DNA of 64,000 nt from assembly GCF_026248825.1 (NCBI RefSeq), contig NZ_CP110973.1, positions 5,043,501 to 5,107,500 of the forward strand, read 5' to 3'. The notes below the pieces were generated by a model that searched no databases, was not told where the DNA came from, and saw only the letters and a program-made list of their open reading frames with translations. The DNA is from Larkinella insperata (GTDB taxonomy: Bacteria > Bacteroidota > Bacteroidia > Cytophagales > Spirosomataceae). Of this stretch, positions 17,563 through 27,054 are shown one piece after another; within the stretch, counting starts at the first letter, position 1; each line of letters starts with the position of its first letter. The position numbers and the translations under genes were made by a program.

Positions 17563-17592
17563 AGGTTCAGTGCGAGAAACTACGCCCGAATT

Positions 17593-18369
17593 TTAAGCCA
17601 GGGATAGCGTTTCTTTTACGACGTGTTTAAAAAGCTGATACTGAATACGAGCCTGGTTTGGTGACAAGGGGGATGAACCGTATTGCCGCAAAACCCGACG
17701 GATATCGTGCAGAAACTTGCGACCGCCCGTACTGGTTTTGGTCGCTCCCCAGCGCCGGCAACCCGCAATGGGTTTGGGGGCCGTGGTATAAATCGGGCCG
17801 TGTTCTAATAAACGGAGCCATAAATCCAGATCCATGCAGTAATGAATCGAATCATTGACAAACCCAACCCGGTTAATGAGCTCCTTCGGATAAAAAGAAC
17901 CCGGCTGAAGAACGTTGTAATTTTGATTCAATAAATACGCCCGGTCCGGAATATCGACCTGATATAATTCCAGCTTCTTACCTTGTTCATTGATAAAATC
18001 GAGAACATTGCTGTAATAGATAGAACCGTCTGGATGCTGATTATACAACGCAACGATTCTGGTAATACAGTCGGGATAAAGAATGTCATCGGAATTAATC
18101 CAGCCTACCAACTCGCCGGAGGCCATCCGAAAGCCTTTGTTTATAGCGTCCGATTGACCCCGATCTTGTTCGTGAATGACCCGGTGAATCCGGTGACGGT
18201 AGTTGTTGATAATAGCCATACTTTCGTCCGTTGATCCACCATCAACGATAATGTATTCAACGTTAGGGTAGGTCTGATCAAGAACCGAGCGAATCGTGGC
18301 TTCGATGAATTGCCCCTGGTTATAGGAGGGTGTTATAACGGTTACTTTTGGAAATAAAGTAGTTTCCAT
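17593..18369 (-). CDS. Glycosyltransferase, GT2 family
   Basis: The 258-aa GT-A enzyme has the start VTVITPSYNQGQFIEATIRS, the nucleotide site IIVDGGSTDESM near 40-51, DRGQSDAINKGF and the metal-binding WINSDDILYP near 90-99. It is an inverting transferase with a short C-terminal region, consistent with adding one sugar to the lipid-linked repeat. It starts 12 bases after the polymerase-like gene. Confidence 0.9.
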   Translation of the reverse strand: METTLFPKVTVITPSYNQGQFIEATIRSVLDQTYPNVEYIIVDGGSTDESMAIINNYRHRIHRVIHEQDRGQSDAINKGFRMASGELVGWINSDDILYPDCITRIVALYNQHPDGSIYYSNVLDFINEQGKKLELYQVDIPDRAYLLNQNYNVLQPGSFYPKELINRVGFVNDSIHYCMDLDLWLRLLEHGPIYTTAPKPIAGCRRWGATKTSTGGRKFLHDIRRVLRQYGSSPLSPNQARIQYQLFKHVVKETLSLA

Positions 18370-18381
18370 AGGTTCGTGTTA

Positions 18382-19749
18382 TTAATGATTGCGGACTGGA
18401 ATAGGTGAATGATCCTCCACCTTATTTTGCTCCGCCAGTGATTCTAAAACAGAAAGTGCCAGAAAAAACATAACTACGACGTAGTACCAGTGAGAGTACA
18501 TATCCGTATTGGTAAACGAGAGAAGGAATTGCTGAATAATAAACAAAAAGCCTACCAGAGAAAGGGGGAAAAAGCGATTTTTAAAAAGAAATTTTGCGGC
18601 TTTCCCAAAAGCAAATGCATACAGAAACGTGCCTAAAATACCGAGTCGAACCAGAAGGAGCGGCCACAGGTTATCGCCTGTATCAATTTGAGTTATTTCA
18701 TCCCATTCGTTTTTTAAGCCCACTGTAAAACTGAGTTTTTTCGCCTGGGGCGCATCTTCCGTTAACAAACCAAGGCCAAAAAACCAGCTTTCGGGCGTTC
18801 GGACTACGTACTCGAAGCGCTCATAAAACAAAGCAATTCGGTAGGCGAACGTATTCTGCTCCGTTTGAAGTTTATCAATCGTCGACGCCCGCTGAACTTC
18901 CTGAAAGTCATCCAGTGCACTGGCCATCCGGTCGCCCACTACGGTATTGGCCAGAATGGTTAGTCCAATCATGCAAGCCGCCACCATGTAGCCCACATCT
19001 TTCAACCGAATCTTTCCGAGCAATCCGTAACCGTACAGGATAATCAGGCTATTGATCAAGATCAGCGAGCGGTGCATAGGAGCCACCACCGTCATAACAA
19101 CAAAAGAAACAACGATCGCTTTGTAAGCCAGCGAATCATAATTCTGGATAAAAATGAAATAAAATAGTGCAATGGTTAGCAGAATGGGTGTATTATAATA
19201 CCGCACGTATTGATCGCCATCCAGGGTAGTCGAAATGTTATCACCGCCCGTTAAACCGATTGTTAGAAAAGACTGATTCAGCGGAATCTGGACCAAATAA
19301 ACCACGCACTGAAGTAGTGTAATAACCATCAATACCTTGAACACGCTCCGGAGAGTTTCGGCGGGTACAAATAGGAAAATGAAAAAGGATAAAACGAACA
19401 AGTAATTCCTGGCTGATCGAATGATGGTTCCCAGGCTGTAGTCCAAAACAAAAACGCTATATAGGGCTTCAATAAGCAGGAAGGAAAGAAAGAGTAAGAC
19501 AGGCCGGTAGGCTCCAACTTCTTTCGAATAAGCGCTTATGGAAGAAAAGTAAGACAGAGAAATGGCAATAACATAAACAAGGGCAAAATCGGATAGCTTA
19601 ACGGCGCCAGGTAAGCCAAGCAGAACTACAGCCGCCGGTACGACTTGAAATCCACTCGTCACAAAGAAAAGAAAGATCAGTATTGCAGAAAAAAAACTTC
19701 CTTTCAGATACTGAATGATACCAACCAATAAGAGTACAAGACCGATCAT
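18382..19749 (-). CDS. O-antigen/exopolysaccharide polymerase-like membrane protein (Wzy candidate)
   Basis: The 455-aa protein has about 11-12 hydrophobic segments, a long polar loop (about residues 265-355) and no enzyme signature that can be read by eye, as is usual for Wzy. Its position between flippase, transferases and a co-polymerase makes it the only polymerase candidate in the operon. The role is inferred from topology and context. Coding sequence is more AT-rich than the GT genes downstream, as are the acyltransferase and flippase genes next to it. Confidence 0.75.
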   Translation of the reverse strand: MIGLVLLLVGIIQYLKGSFFSAILIFLFFVTSGFQVVPAAVVLLGLPGAVKLSDFALVYVIAISLSYFSSISAYSKEVGAYRPVLLFLSFLLIEALYSVFVLDYSLGTIIRSARNYLFVLSFFIFLFVPAETLRSVFKVLMVITLLQCVVYLVQIPLNQSFLTIGLTGGDNISTTLDGDQYVRYYNTPILLTIALFYFIFIQNYDSLAYKAIVVSFVVMTVVAPMHRSLILINSLIILYGYGLLGKIRLKDVGYMVAACMIGLTILANTVVGDRMASALDDFQEVQRASTIDKLQTEQNTFAYRIALFYERFEYVVRTPESWFFGLGLLTEDAPQAKKLSFTVGLKNEWDEITQIDTGDNLWPLLLVRLGILGTFLYAFAFGKAAKFLFKNRFFPLSLVGFLFIIQQFLLSFTNTDMYSHWYYVVVMFFLALSVLESLAEQNKVEDHSPIPVRNH

Positions 19750-19768
19750 AACGTTGAATAGTAACTTT

Positions 19769-20383
19769 TTAAACAGCCACTGCCCGGATGCATCGTGCCG
19801 GATTACCGGCCCAGATCTGATCGCAAGGAACCGATTTAGTTACGACGGAAGCTGCGCCGATGATCGCACGGGACCCGATCGTTATGCCTTTTAACAAGGT
19901 TGAGTTAGCACCGACAAAAACGTCATTTCCTATACGAATCGGCGATTGGGTAGCGCCTTCAATTTGCGTGCGTCTTAGTTCATAATCAAGGGGGTGGAAA
20001 TCTGTATCCCAGATATTGGTATTAACGCCTAGGTTGCAGTAGGTTCCAATCACAATTTCTTTTGAACAATAGATTGATGCACCTGATAGTCCAGAGTTTG
20101 CACCAATATTAAGTGTAGCGTTTTCGCCCACGTAAATAGATACTGGCTTGGTAATACCTGCAAAATTATGAGCCGTGGATGAACGAAAGATAACATTATC
20201 ACCGATTGATACCCTGGCCGTTTTGTCAACCCGAAATATCGTTTTACCGTAAAAGCAGATATTGGTGCCCAGTTGGATATTAGGGTACCGGAATTTAATC
20301 CACGAACACATAAATTGACTATACCAGCGGACTGATTGTTCAGCATAGGCAGCTTTAAGTAGACGTAGTTTTTCCTTTAACAT
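19769..20383 (-). CDS. Hexapeptide-repeat acyltransferase (WbbJ/maltose acetyltransferase-like)
   Basis: The 204-aa left-handed beta-helix protein has successive hexapeptides (ISVYVGENATLNIGANSGLS, IGTYCNLGVNTNIWDTDFHP), then IRIGNDVFVGANSTLLKGIT and the end motif PCDQIWAGNPARCIR. The acceptor-side His is in DTDFHPL. It probably O-acetylates a sugar of the repeat unit from acetyl-CoA. It is followed 19 bases later by the polymerase candidate. Confidence 0.87.
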   Translation of the reverse strand: MLKEKLRLLKAAYAEQSVRWYSQFMCSWIKFRYPNIQLGTNICFYGKTIFRVDKTARVSIGDNVIFRSSTAHNFAGITKPVSIYVGENATLNIGANSGLSGASIYCSKEIVIGTYCNLGVNTNIWDTDFHPLDYELRRTQIEGATQSPIRIGNDVFVGANSTLLKGITIGSRAIIGAASVVTKSVPCDQIWAGNPARCIRAVAV

Positions 20384-20388
20384 AGCTT

Positions 20389-20940
20389 TTATAAAAAGGC
20401 AGGTACGAAGGCGTAAGTCGAAGATACAGGCCGGTATTTAACCACTCGTGCGGGCGTTCCCACAACAATTGCAAAAGCCGGTACGTCTTTGGTTACTACA
20501 GCTCCAGCGCCAACAACCGCTCCTCTACCAATCGTAACTCCCGGCATAATAATCGCATGGCTACCAATCCAAACGTCGTCTTCAATGATAATTTTGCCGC
20601 CTAGCGGAGCCGAGAAACGCATACTTTCGGCGGTATAATTGTGCGTCAGTGAGGTGATAGCTACGTGCGATGCAATCATCACCCGATCACCGATAACAAC
20701 ACCCTTGTGCCCCCAGACATGGACAAATGAATTGATTCCACAATAACTTCCAATTTCAATGGACTCTTTACCCAATAACGTCACGTACTTTCCGATGCTG
20801 TTGGCCCATCCGCATTTCTTTAAATGTGCTTTATAAAAAAGGCCTCGTAACATCGTTTGATCCACGGGATGAAATGTATTTACAACAGCATCCTGAACGC
20901 CCAATGTGGTTGCAATTTTTCGCAGTAATCCCATACCCAT
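20389..20940 (-). CDS. Hexapeptide-repeat acyltransferase
   Basis: The 183-aa left-handed beta-helix protein has ESIEIGSYCGINSFVHVWGH, IGDRVMIASHVAITSLTHN (candidate catalytic His), IEDDVWIGSHAIIMPGVTIG and the closing VVGTPARVVKYRP. It is the third hexapeptide enzyme in the operon. It starts 2 bases after the flippase stop and ends 5 bases before the next acyltransferase gene, so the three are probably translated together. Confidence 0.87.
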   Translation of the reverse strand: MGMGLLRKIATTLGVQDAVVNTFHPVDQTMLRGLFYKAHLKKCGWANSIGKYVTLLGKESIEIGSYCGINSFVHVWGHKGVVIGDRVMIASHVAITSLTHNYTAESMRFSAPLGGKIIIEDDVWIGSHAIIMPGVTIGRGAVVGAGAVVTKDVPAFAIVVGTPARVVKYRPVSSTYAFVPAFL

Positions 20941-20942
20941 TT

Positions 20943-22400
20943 TTATTTAATCCGATTGTAAACGCGCATTAATTGCGGTGCATGAAAATACCCAAGTGTG
21001 CTGTAAAAAAACGCAATAATGAGCATACCGACTACAAGCCGCAACAAAGGCGTTTGAAGGTAACTTTGTCCTGTATACGTCAGCAGGCAGCCGGCCACAA
21101 AAATGATAACGAGTTTCCCAAATCCCCGCCAGTTGATCTGGACCGTTTCCACATATTTCTGTTGTATGAGCAAACTGAGACACAACGACGACAGGATGGC
21201 CAGTGAATTTCCCAGGACGGCGCTAAAAACACCTAGAATCCGATAGCTGCTAAAGATAATTAAGCAATTGACTACTACATTGATGCTTTGCAACCACAGA
21301 GTTTTGCCCGCATGCTCTTTGCTCATCAAATAATAATAGACCGGAATTGCAATAGTACCGACCAGATAAGTGGTGGATATCCACAAGGCTGCGCTAATAA
21401 CAATGGGGTTCGTCGAGCCAATCCACAGGATTAATGTGTCCTTTAGTAAAAAAACGAATAGCGTAATAAGTGGGGCAAGGCCAATCGCAATAAGCGCCTG
21501 AAAATTGAGAATCAAATGCGCCACTTTCACTCTATTATTTTCAAGGGCAATTTTTGGATAAAGCGGATACGTTGCTTTTGTGACCAGACTCCACAACTGC
21601 GTTCTGATTTTATACGCAACTTCCAGATAACCCACTTCAGAAACGCCAACCATTCTGGACACCATAATCTTGGTAAGGGGCTCGAAAAAAAGGCTAATCA
21701 AACTGGAAGAATAAAGTTTACTGGCATGAGCAAACTGCTTCCGGATAACTCGGCCTACATTCTTTGATAATCCACTGCCCGACAGTGCCCCCCACTTTTT
21801 AAACATGTAGACCGTAACCAGCAAACTCCAGGTAATAGCCGATCCGAGAATAGCAACGCCAATACCTGTCATTCCGAACCCTGTGGTGATGGCGGCTATG
21901 CTGCCACCCCAATAAAGGGCGCTATAAATTCCCTGGAATATGTTGTTTAAATAAATATATTGTTGGGAGTCCAGCACGGCAGCGAAAAGCTGACCCACAA
22001 GTAAAAAGATATTTGCCAGGACCACGCACAGATACAGTATTTTAACCTGGTCAGCCAGTGCAGCTGAGAAACCCATCAAGTTTTTCAGGATAAAGGTCTG
22101 GCCGATTAAAACGCCCGTGCTAATTGGAATGATTACGCTAACGATAATAAGACATGAAACAATGATATCGTAATTCGACTCCTGTGTTTTCCCTTGTTCT
22201 GATATAAATTTGATCAGGGAAACATTTAACCCCAGATTGGCGAGGATGTTAAGATTTCCCAGTAAAGTGATCAGCGAGAAAGCACCATAAGCTTCAATAC
22301 CCAGCTTCTGAATGAACAGCGGAATGCTTACAAATGTGAGTACAGATGTAAAAATAAATTGTAATACTCCGCTCACTGAGTTTTTATACAATGAAGCCAT
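20943..22400 (-). CDS. wzx: Polysaccharide flippase, Wzx-like (MOP superfamily)
   Basis: The 485-aa protein has about 14 hydrophobic segments and the N-terminal pattern of Wzx/RfbX proteins (SVSGVLQFIFTSVLTFVSIP, then GIEAYGAFSLITLLGNL). It is expected to flip lipid-linked repeat units to the periplasmic face for Wzy polymerisation. It is the second gene of the operon, 45 bases after the Wzc-like gene. Confidence 0.88.
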   Translation of the reverse strand: MASLYKNSVSGVLQFIFTSVLTFVSIPLFIQKLGIEAYGAFSLITLLGNLNILANLGLNVSLIKFISEQGKTQESNYDIIVSCLIIVSVIIPISTGVLIGQTFILKNLMGFSAALADQVKILYLCVVLANIFLLVGQLFAAVLDSQQYIYLNNIFQGIYSALYWGGSIAAITTGFGMTGIGVAILGSAITWSLLVTVYMFKKWGALSGSGLSKNVGRVIRKQFAHASKLYSSSLISLFFEPLTKIMVSRMVGVSEVGYLEVAYKIRTQLWSLVTKATYPLYPKIALENNRVKVAHLILNFQALIAIGLAPLITLFVFLLKDTLILWIGSTNPIVISAALWISTTYLVGTIAIPVYYYLMSKEHAGKTLWLQSINVVVNCLIIFSSYRILGVFSAVLGNSLAILSSLCLSLLIQQKYVETVQINWRGFGKLVIIFVAGCLLTYTGQSYLQTPLLRLVVGMLIIAFFYSTLGYFHAPQLMRVYNRIK

Positions 22401-22445
22401 TAGTAGATCTCTTTTATGGGTTTTCAGTAGTGGACCTGTACTGAT

Positions 22446-25283
22446 TTAGCGTTTATTTCGAACAACTAGCGCCCTCTTATTTGTGATCTTGCTGATCTGG
22501 TTGAGTGATTCGGTTACTTCATTTCTATTGTTCGAACTCAGGGCGATTACCTTAAATAATTGCTGGTCTTCTTCCTCTTCTTTCAGAATAAAAGCCTGTG
22601 GATAACCATTTTGCAAAAGCGTACAAAGTAGCGTAAGTGCTTTTGTTTCTGATAGATAATTACCGGCTACAGCTAGATATTCTAGTTCTTCTTTATTTCT
22701 GGCCGGTAACCCATCAACTTCATCGACAGGCAGGGGGGGGGCGGGTGTATGTTTTTTCGATTTAGTCGCTGCTTGAGTAACTGCAACGGGTGCACTGTCA
22801 ATGAGGCCGGTTGACGTTACCTTGGCTGAGTTTTCGGTATAACTTGTAGCTACACTGTGAATTACAGCTTCTGGCGATACGGCTGGAGCTGGCTCGGGGT
22901 CTACATCTTTTTTGGCTGAATAAGATGATTTGCCGTGAAACAGTCTGGTGAAAAAATTAGTCATCATCTTGTCATTATAAGGTTCTAATTCCTTAATAGA
23001 ATCTTCTTCATTTTCGTAATAATTGCCGTACTCATTGTAATAGTAAGCCTCTTCGTCGTTTGTAATGCCGTTAATCGTTAAATACATTTTTTCAAAACGC
23101 TTTTCCCGGTACAGGCTTTCTATAATCTTCATGTTGCTTTTCGGGGTTACATTATGTCTCACCACAAACAACGTTACATCAGCGTAAGGCGCTAACAACT
23201 GGGCATCAGAGACGAGGGTGCACGGGGGGGTATCAATCAGGATATAATCAAAGCGCAATTGCAGTTCCTCAAACAGCTTTGCCAATCTGGGCGAACTTAA
23301 AATTTCAGTTGGATTGGGTGGTACTGATCCGCATGGCAACAAATAATAGTTTTCGTAACCAACAATCGGCTGTAAAATATCGTCAAGTTCAGCCTCATTG
23401 ATTAAGTAGTGACTTAATCCTTTCTTCGATTGTTTATTCAGTATTTTTTCTAGTCTTGGTTTTCTCATATCAAACTCCAGAATAACGGTAGGGTAGCCAA
23501 TTAAAGAAAGACTGGCGCCGATGTTAATCGAGAGAAAAGATTTGCCTTCACCACTGATACTGGAGGTGAATAGGATCGTTTGACTTTTATCTGATTCTGT
23601 TTTTAAAAATTGAAGATTAGTGCGTAGTGTACGGATCTGTTCACCAATGACGGAGCGGTTTTGACCGTTAATAATTAGCGTATCGTTGTGTTCACTTTGA
23701 ATAATCTCCCCAATGATAGGCACGGCAACGAGACTTTCAATATCCGACCGACGAACAATACGGTTGTTGCGGCTATCGCGGATGGCTAAAAGCGCAACTG
23801 GTAAGCAAAGGCCGAGCATACCAAACAAAATAAAGATGTTTCGCATGATGGGTTTAACCGGTTCCGAACTCGCAAGTGCCGAGTCAATGGTGCGGCTATC
23901 CGAAATGGCTGCGGCATACGATAAGGCAGTTTCTTCCCGCTTCTGGAGCAGGTACCCATATAGTTCATTTTTGATGGCCTGCTGCCGGGTAATGTTCAGT
24001 AAGGCTCTTTCCTTGTGTGGGATGCTGCGCACTAGTGTTTCCAAATCCTGATTTGTTCGCTGCAACAAACGGCGGTTGGTTGTCAGCATGTTTTTAACGG
24101 TTTGAATGTTGTCGCTAATGTTGTTTTTGGTAGCGGCAATCTGACTTTGAATTGCTTTGACCATGGGGTTATCGGGCCCCACCGTGCCTTTGAGCCGGTC
24201 ATTTTCCAGTTCCAGTTCCCCCAGCTTATGCACCAGGCCAGTCAGAACTGGATCGTTTAAGCCAATGACAACCGGTATGGCACCCCGATTTGACGACGAA
24301 CTGTGTACGTATTTGTCGAGGTCTTCCAGGGAGGACACCTGCAAATTAACCTCGCTTAGCTGGGCGTCGTTTTCCTTTACTTTATCCAGAAAAAGGGAGG
24401 CTTGGCTGCTCAAATCCGTAATACCGGCTTCGGATTTATAGCGTTCGACATCTTTCTCGACAACCGTAATTTCTTTGGAAAGAAGGCTTAAACGGTTCTC
24501 AACAAAGTCCAGTGTATTGGCTGCGGCTTTATTTTTATCGATGATTGCCGACCGGTTGTACTCTTTAATAAGTTGATCTAATATCTGCTCTCCCTTGGCG
24601 GCAACGCCATCTTCAATGGCTAAGGTTAAAACCGTAGAAGCTTTGGTTGTGGGTTCAACAACTAGTTTTTTCTGGTATTCTTTTACCGTTTTAATCCGTG
24701 GAGTAAACTTAACGATGAGCTGGTTAAGATCTGAATGAAGTGGCTTGTTAGCAGTAATCTTCAGTTGACCATATTCCGTATGGACAAACTTACCAATCGG
24801 ATAAGTTTCCCCATTGATTTCAATGCTTTGATTATCGATAAAGCTGAATTTTAACTTTTCCTTGTAGAACAGAGAGGTCGGGCGTTTGACGGAGATTTTA
24901 ATCGGTAGGTTACCGAAGATTTCCCGTTTTCCCCAAAGAGTCAGTTTATAATAGGTAGCGTCCAAGCCAAGGTCTTCGACAACCTGGTTCATCAAGGTGT
25001 AAGATTTCAATACTTCGATCTCATTTTCCACGACTTTTTTAGGCGTGAAAATGTCCAGTTCTTTCAGAATACTCTGTTCTGATATGCCTTTCTTTTCGTC
25101 TTTTATTAACAAGCGGGATTCTGCCAGGTAAACAGGGGCCTGAAAAGAATAATAGAGATAAGCGGCTGCCATAGATACCGCAAAAGAGAGCAGAAACCAT
25201 TTCCACGCTTTTGCATAGTACATGGCGGTAGCGTGTATATCGAGTTTTTTTACCTGAATCGATGAAGAAGAAATTGGATTCAT
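22446..25283 (-). CDS. wzc: Polysaccharide co-polymerase / BY-type tyrosine kinase (Wzc-like) with C-terminal SPOR-like domain
   Basis: The 945-aa inner-membrane protein controls chain length and export. TM1 lies near 28-46, a periplasmic Wzz/GNVR region with coiled coils spans about 50-475, and TM2 is near 482-501. The cytoplasmic kinase has Walker A SISGEGKS (about 575-582), Walker A' VILEFDMRKP (600-609) and Walker B ILIDTPP (681-687). A tyrosine cluster (EAYYYNEYGNYY, about 745-756) is the likely autophosphorylation site. Beyond it, where Wzc proteins normally end, come ~105 residues of Ser/Pro-rich linker and a SPOR-like fold (about 867-941: YLAVAGNY, NGYPQAFIL, LFKVIAL). It is the first gene of the 18-gene operon. 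No Wza partner is in the window. Confidence 0.92.
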   Translation of the reverse strand: MNPISSSSIQVKKLDIHATAMYYAKAWKWFLLSFAVSMAAAYLYYSFQAPVYLAESRLLIKDEKKGISEQSILKELDIFTPKKVVENEIEVLKSYTLMNQVVEDLGLDATYYKLTLWGKREIFGNLPIKISVKRPTSLFYKEKLKFSFIDNQSIEINGETYPIGKFVHTEYGQLKITANKPLHSDLNQLIVKFTPRIKTVKEYQKKLVVEPTTKASTVLTLAIEDGVAAKGEQILDQLIKEYNRSAIIDKNKAAANTLDFVENRLSLLSKEITVVEKDVERYKSEAGITDLSSQASLFLDKVKENDAQLSEVNLQVSSLEDLDKYVHSSSSNRGAIPVVIGLNDPVLTGLVHKLGELELENDRLKGTVGPDNPMVKAIQSQIAATKNNISDNIQTVKNMLTTNRRLLQRTNQDLETLVRSIPHKERALLNITRQQAIKNELYGYLLQKREETALSYAAAISDSRTIDSALASSEPVKPIMRNIFILFGMLGLCLPVALLAIRDSRNNRIVRRSDIESLVAVPIIGEIIQSEHNDTLIINGQNRSVIGEQIRTLRTNLQFLKTESDKSQTILFTSSISGEGKSFLSINIGASLSLIGYPTVILEFDMRKPRLEKILNKQSKKGLSHYLINEAELDDILQPIVGYENYYLLPCGSVPPNPTEILSSPRLAKLFEELQLRFDYILIDTPPCTLVSDAQLLAPYADVTLFVVRHNVTPKSNMKIIESLYREKRFEKMYLTINGITNDEEAYYYNEYGNYYENEEDSIKELEPYNDKMMTNFFTRLFHGKSSYSAKKDVDPEPAPAVSPEAVIHSVATSYTENSAKVTSTGLIDSAPVAVTQAATKSKKHTPAPPLPVDEVDGLPARNKEELEYLAVAGNYLSETKALTLLCTLLQNGYPQAFILKEEEEDQQLFKVIALSSNNRNEVTESLNQISKITNKRALVVRNKR

Positions 25284-25926
25284 TGCCTGTAGGATCTGTA
25301 AATGAATTTAATCGGCACGCTAGAGATTGTGTTGAATAGTTTTATCAGTGGATTCTGAAAATAAGTTTACCATTGCTGGTTAGTGCGAGCATTCGTTGTA
25401 CCGTTGAAGTGATTATCCGTTGAAAAAAGTATATTTCTAGTTATCGATCGGTGATTATAGTTACATCATCTTTGGTGCAAATTTGGTGCTAGTACAGGCT
25501 GGTTTTTGGTTTTAAAAGTAGAAAATTTTAAATTTAATACTACAAAGGGTTTAGGAGAATATTGTATTATAGATAGGTGTGTGGATTGCTCGAAATTACT
25601 TACGTCTAGAATATACTTTCAAAAATTGATTTATGGCGGTTTTTTATTCAGGTTTCATGAAGAGAAAATATAAGCAATTTGGATAAAGTATATATATTAA
25701 TATGATTGGGTGATTTTTGAATATTAGAAAATTTATATTTAGGTATTCTCTTTACAGGTCGCAAATTTTCCATTGAATATGTGGCATCTGAACAGATGTT
25801 TTCCTGTCAGTGGTTGTGAAGGAACCGAGAGCCTGGAATTGATAAATGGTTGTCGAACCAAGTATTCTGGTTTCAAGATAAAGCTATCAGCCGCAAGTAA
25901 GTAAACCGTGGGGTGAGCGCAGCTGA
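25284..25926. other. Operon leader region / gene-free stretch
   Basis: About 640 bases, strongly AT-rich from 25500 to 25740, between the Wzc-like gene and the upstream hydrolase gene (both minus strand). It must hold the promoter of the 18-gene operon if that is separate, but I find no exact TAnnTTTG box on the minus strand. The length suggests a long 5' leader or several regulator sites. A 78-codon frame (25739-25975) is not convincing. Confidence 0.5.
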
Positions 25927-26982
25927 TTAGGACCTTTTTAGGTGCCGGGCAAATGTTTCTTTGACCCGTTGCCACATTGCTTCCGTCAGCACATGGCCCT
26001 GACCCTCCTCTATAAACGACGTGAAATTTTCGGTCGCACCAGCTTTTTGATAGGCTGCAGCGATGCGCGGCAGGCTGGCCCGGACAAACCCAATTGGCGA
26101 ACCCGTATCCTGGGCTCCGAAGTTAAGATGCAAAGCCCGGGGAGCAATGAGAGCCGCAATGTCGGGAGTATCGCCGAACTGGCCCCAGCCGGGAACAAAA
26201 TTCGGAAAGCAATGCAGCAGGTGTTCGTGTTCAATGGCTTCGTAGCTTGGCAGGCAGCAATTTCCAACAATGCACTTCAGCCGGGGCTCCAGCGGCCCGA
26301 CCAGCCAGGAATGGGTCGACCCCATCGAATGACCGTAACAACCCAACTCACCAGCCCGTACTTCGGGACGGCTACTGAGGTAATCGACGGCCCGGCGCAT
26401 TTCCAGAACGTTCTTCCAGGCCAGGCTGCGGCCCCGCACCACCTCGCGCAGAAATTCGAAGCGTTCGTAATCGCCTTTCTTCAACTTCCCGGTCGGATCC
26501 TGCCTTTCCTCAAAACAAAGGGCATCCGGACACAGTACGACGTAGCCTTCTCGGACCAGGGCAACGGCGGTATGGTGCATGGGATTACCGGCTAGTCCGG
26601 CTGGCTCGGATTTGCCCAGGTGGTATTCGCCGTTGTGCTGGTGCCAGACGGCAATGCCGGGAGCCGGGTGCTGGGCCGTCGCGGAATCCGGGATCAGGAG
26701 CAAAGCGGGAACCCGTTCCTGCGGCTCCACTTCGTACGTAATGGATTCAATGCGGTAACCTTCTTTCCGAATGGTTTCCCGCCGTTGCGGTTGTAGCGGA
26801 GTTGCTTTCGGAAACGGCCCGCCCAGGCAGGCCTGGTAGTGCTGCAGCAGGGTATCGGCGGAGGTTTCCGCCACGTCATTGCCGGCGGGTTGCTGACCGG
26901 CGGTCGCCAGTGCGCCGAGGCTGCCCATAAGCTGCGTCTTCATAAAACTCCGTCTGTTGCTCGAAAAAGGCGTCTTTTTCAT
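25927..26982 (-). CDS. Tat-exported alpha/beta hydrolase (acetyl-xylan-esterase/dienelactone-hydrolase-like)
   Basis: The 351-aa protein has a twin-arginine signal (SNRRSFMK at residues 9-16) and an alpha/beta hydrolase fold. The nucleophile elbow is CYGHSMGST, the acid is probably Asp in NFGAQDTGSP, and the His lies in EEGQGHVLT near the C-terminus. HQHNGEYHLGKSE and CPDALCFEERQDP match a group of secreted hydrolases often found near glycoside hydrolases. Export through Tat means it folds in the cytoplasm and acts in the periplasm. An ester-linked carbohydrate is a likely substrate, but none is shown. Confidence 0.82.
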   Translation of the reverse strand: MKKTPFSSNRRSFMKTQLMGSLGALATAGQQPAGNDVAETSADTLLQHYQACLGGPFPKATPLQPQRRETIRKEGYRIESITYEVEPQERVPALLLIPDSATAQHPAPGIAVWHQHNGEYHLGKSEPAGLAGNPMHHTAVALVREGYVVLCPDALCFEERQDPTGKLKKGDYERFEFLREVVRGRSLAWKNVLEMRRAVDYLSSRPEVRAGELGCYGHSMGSTHSWLVGPLEPRLKCIVGNCCLPSYEAIEHEHLLHCFPNFVPGWGQFGDTPDIAALIAPRALHLNFGAQDTGSPIGFVRASLPRIAAAYQKAGATENFTSFIEEGQGHVLTEAMWQRVKETFARHLKRS

Positions 26983-27054
26983 ACGTACCCGCTTAATGAG
27001 TTCAGGCTTTCCTTTTCAAGTCCTGAAAATATGACAAAAAGCGGGTTTGACGAA

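Noticed and set aside
25739..25975. 78-codon ORF in the operon leader region
   Set aside because: Overlaps the end of the hydrolase gene in another frame; no protein-like pattern.
27002..27027. 6-bp inverted repeat TTCAGG/CCTGAA between hydrolase and hybrid kinase genes
   Set aside because: Short arms and no T run; likely chance.
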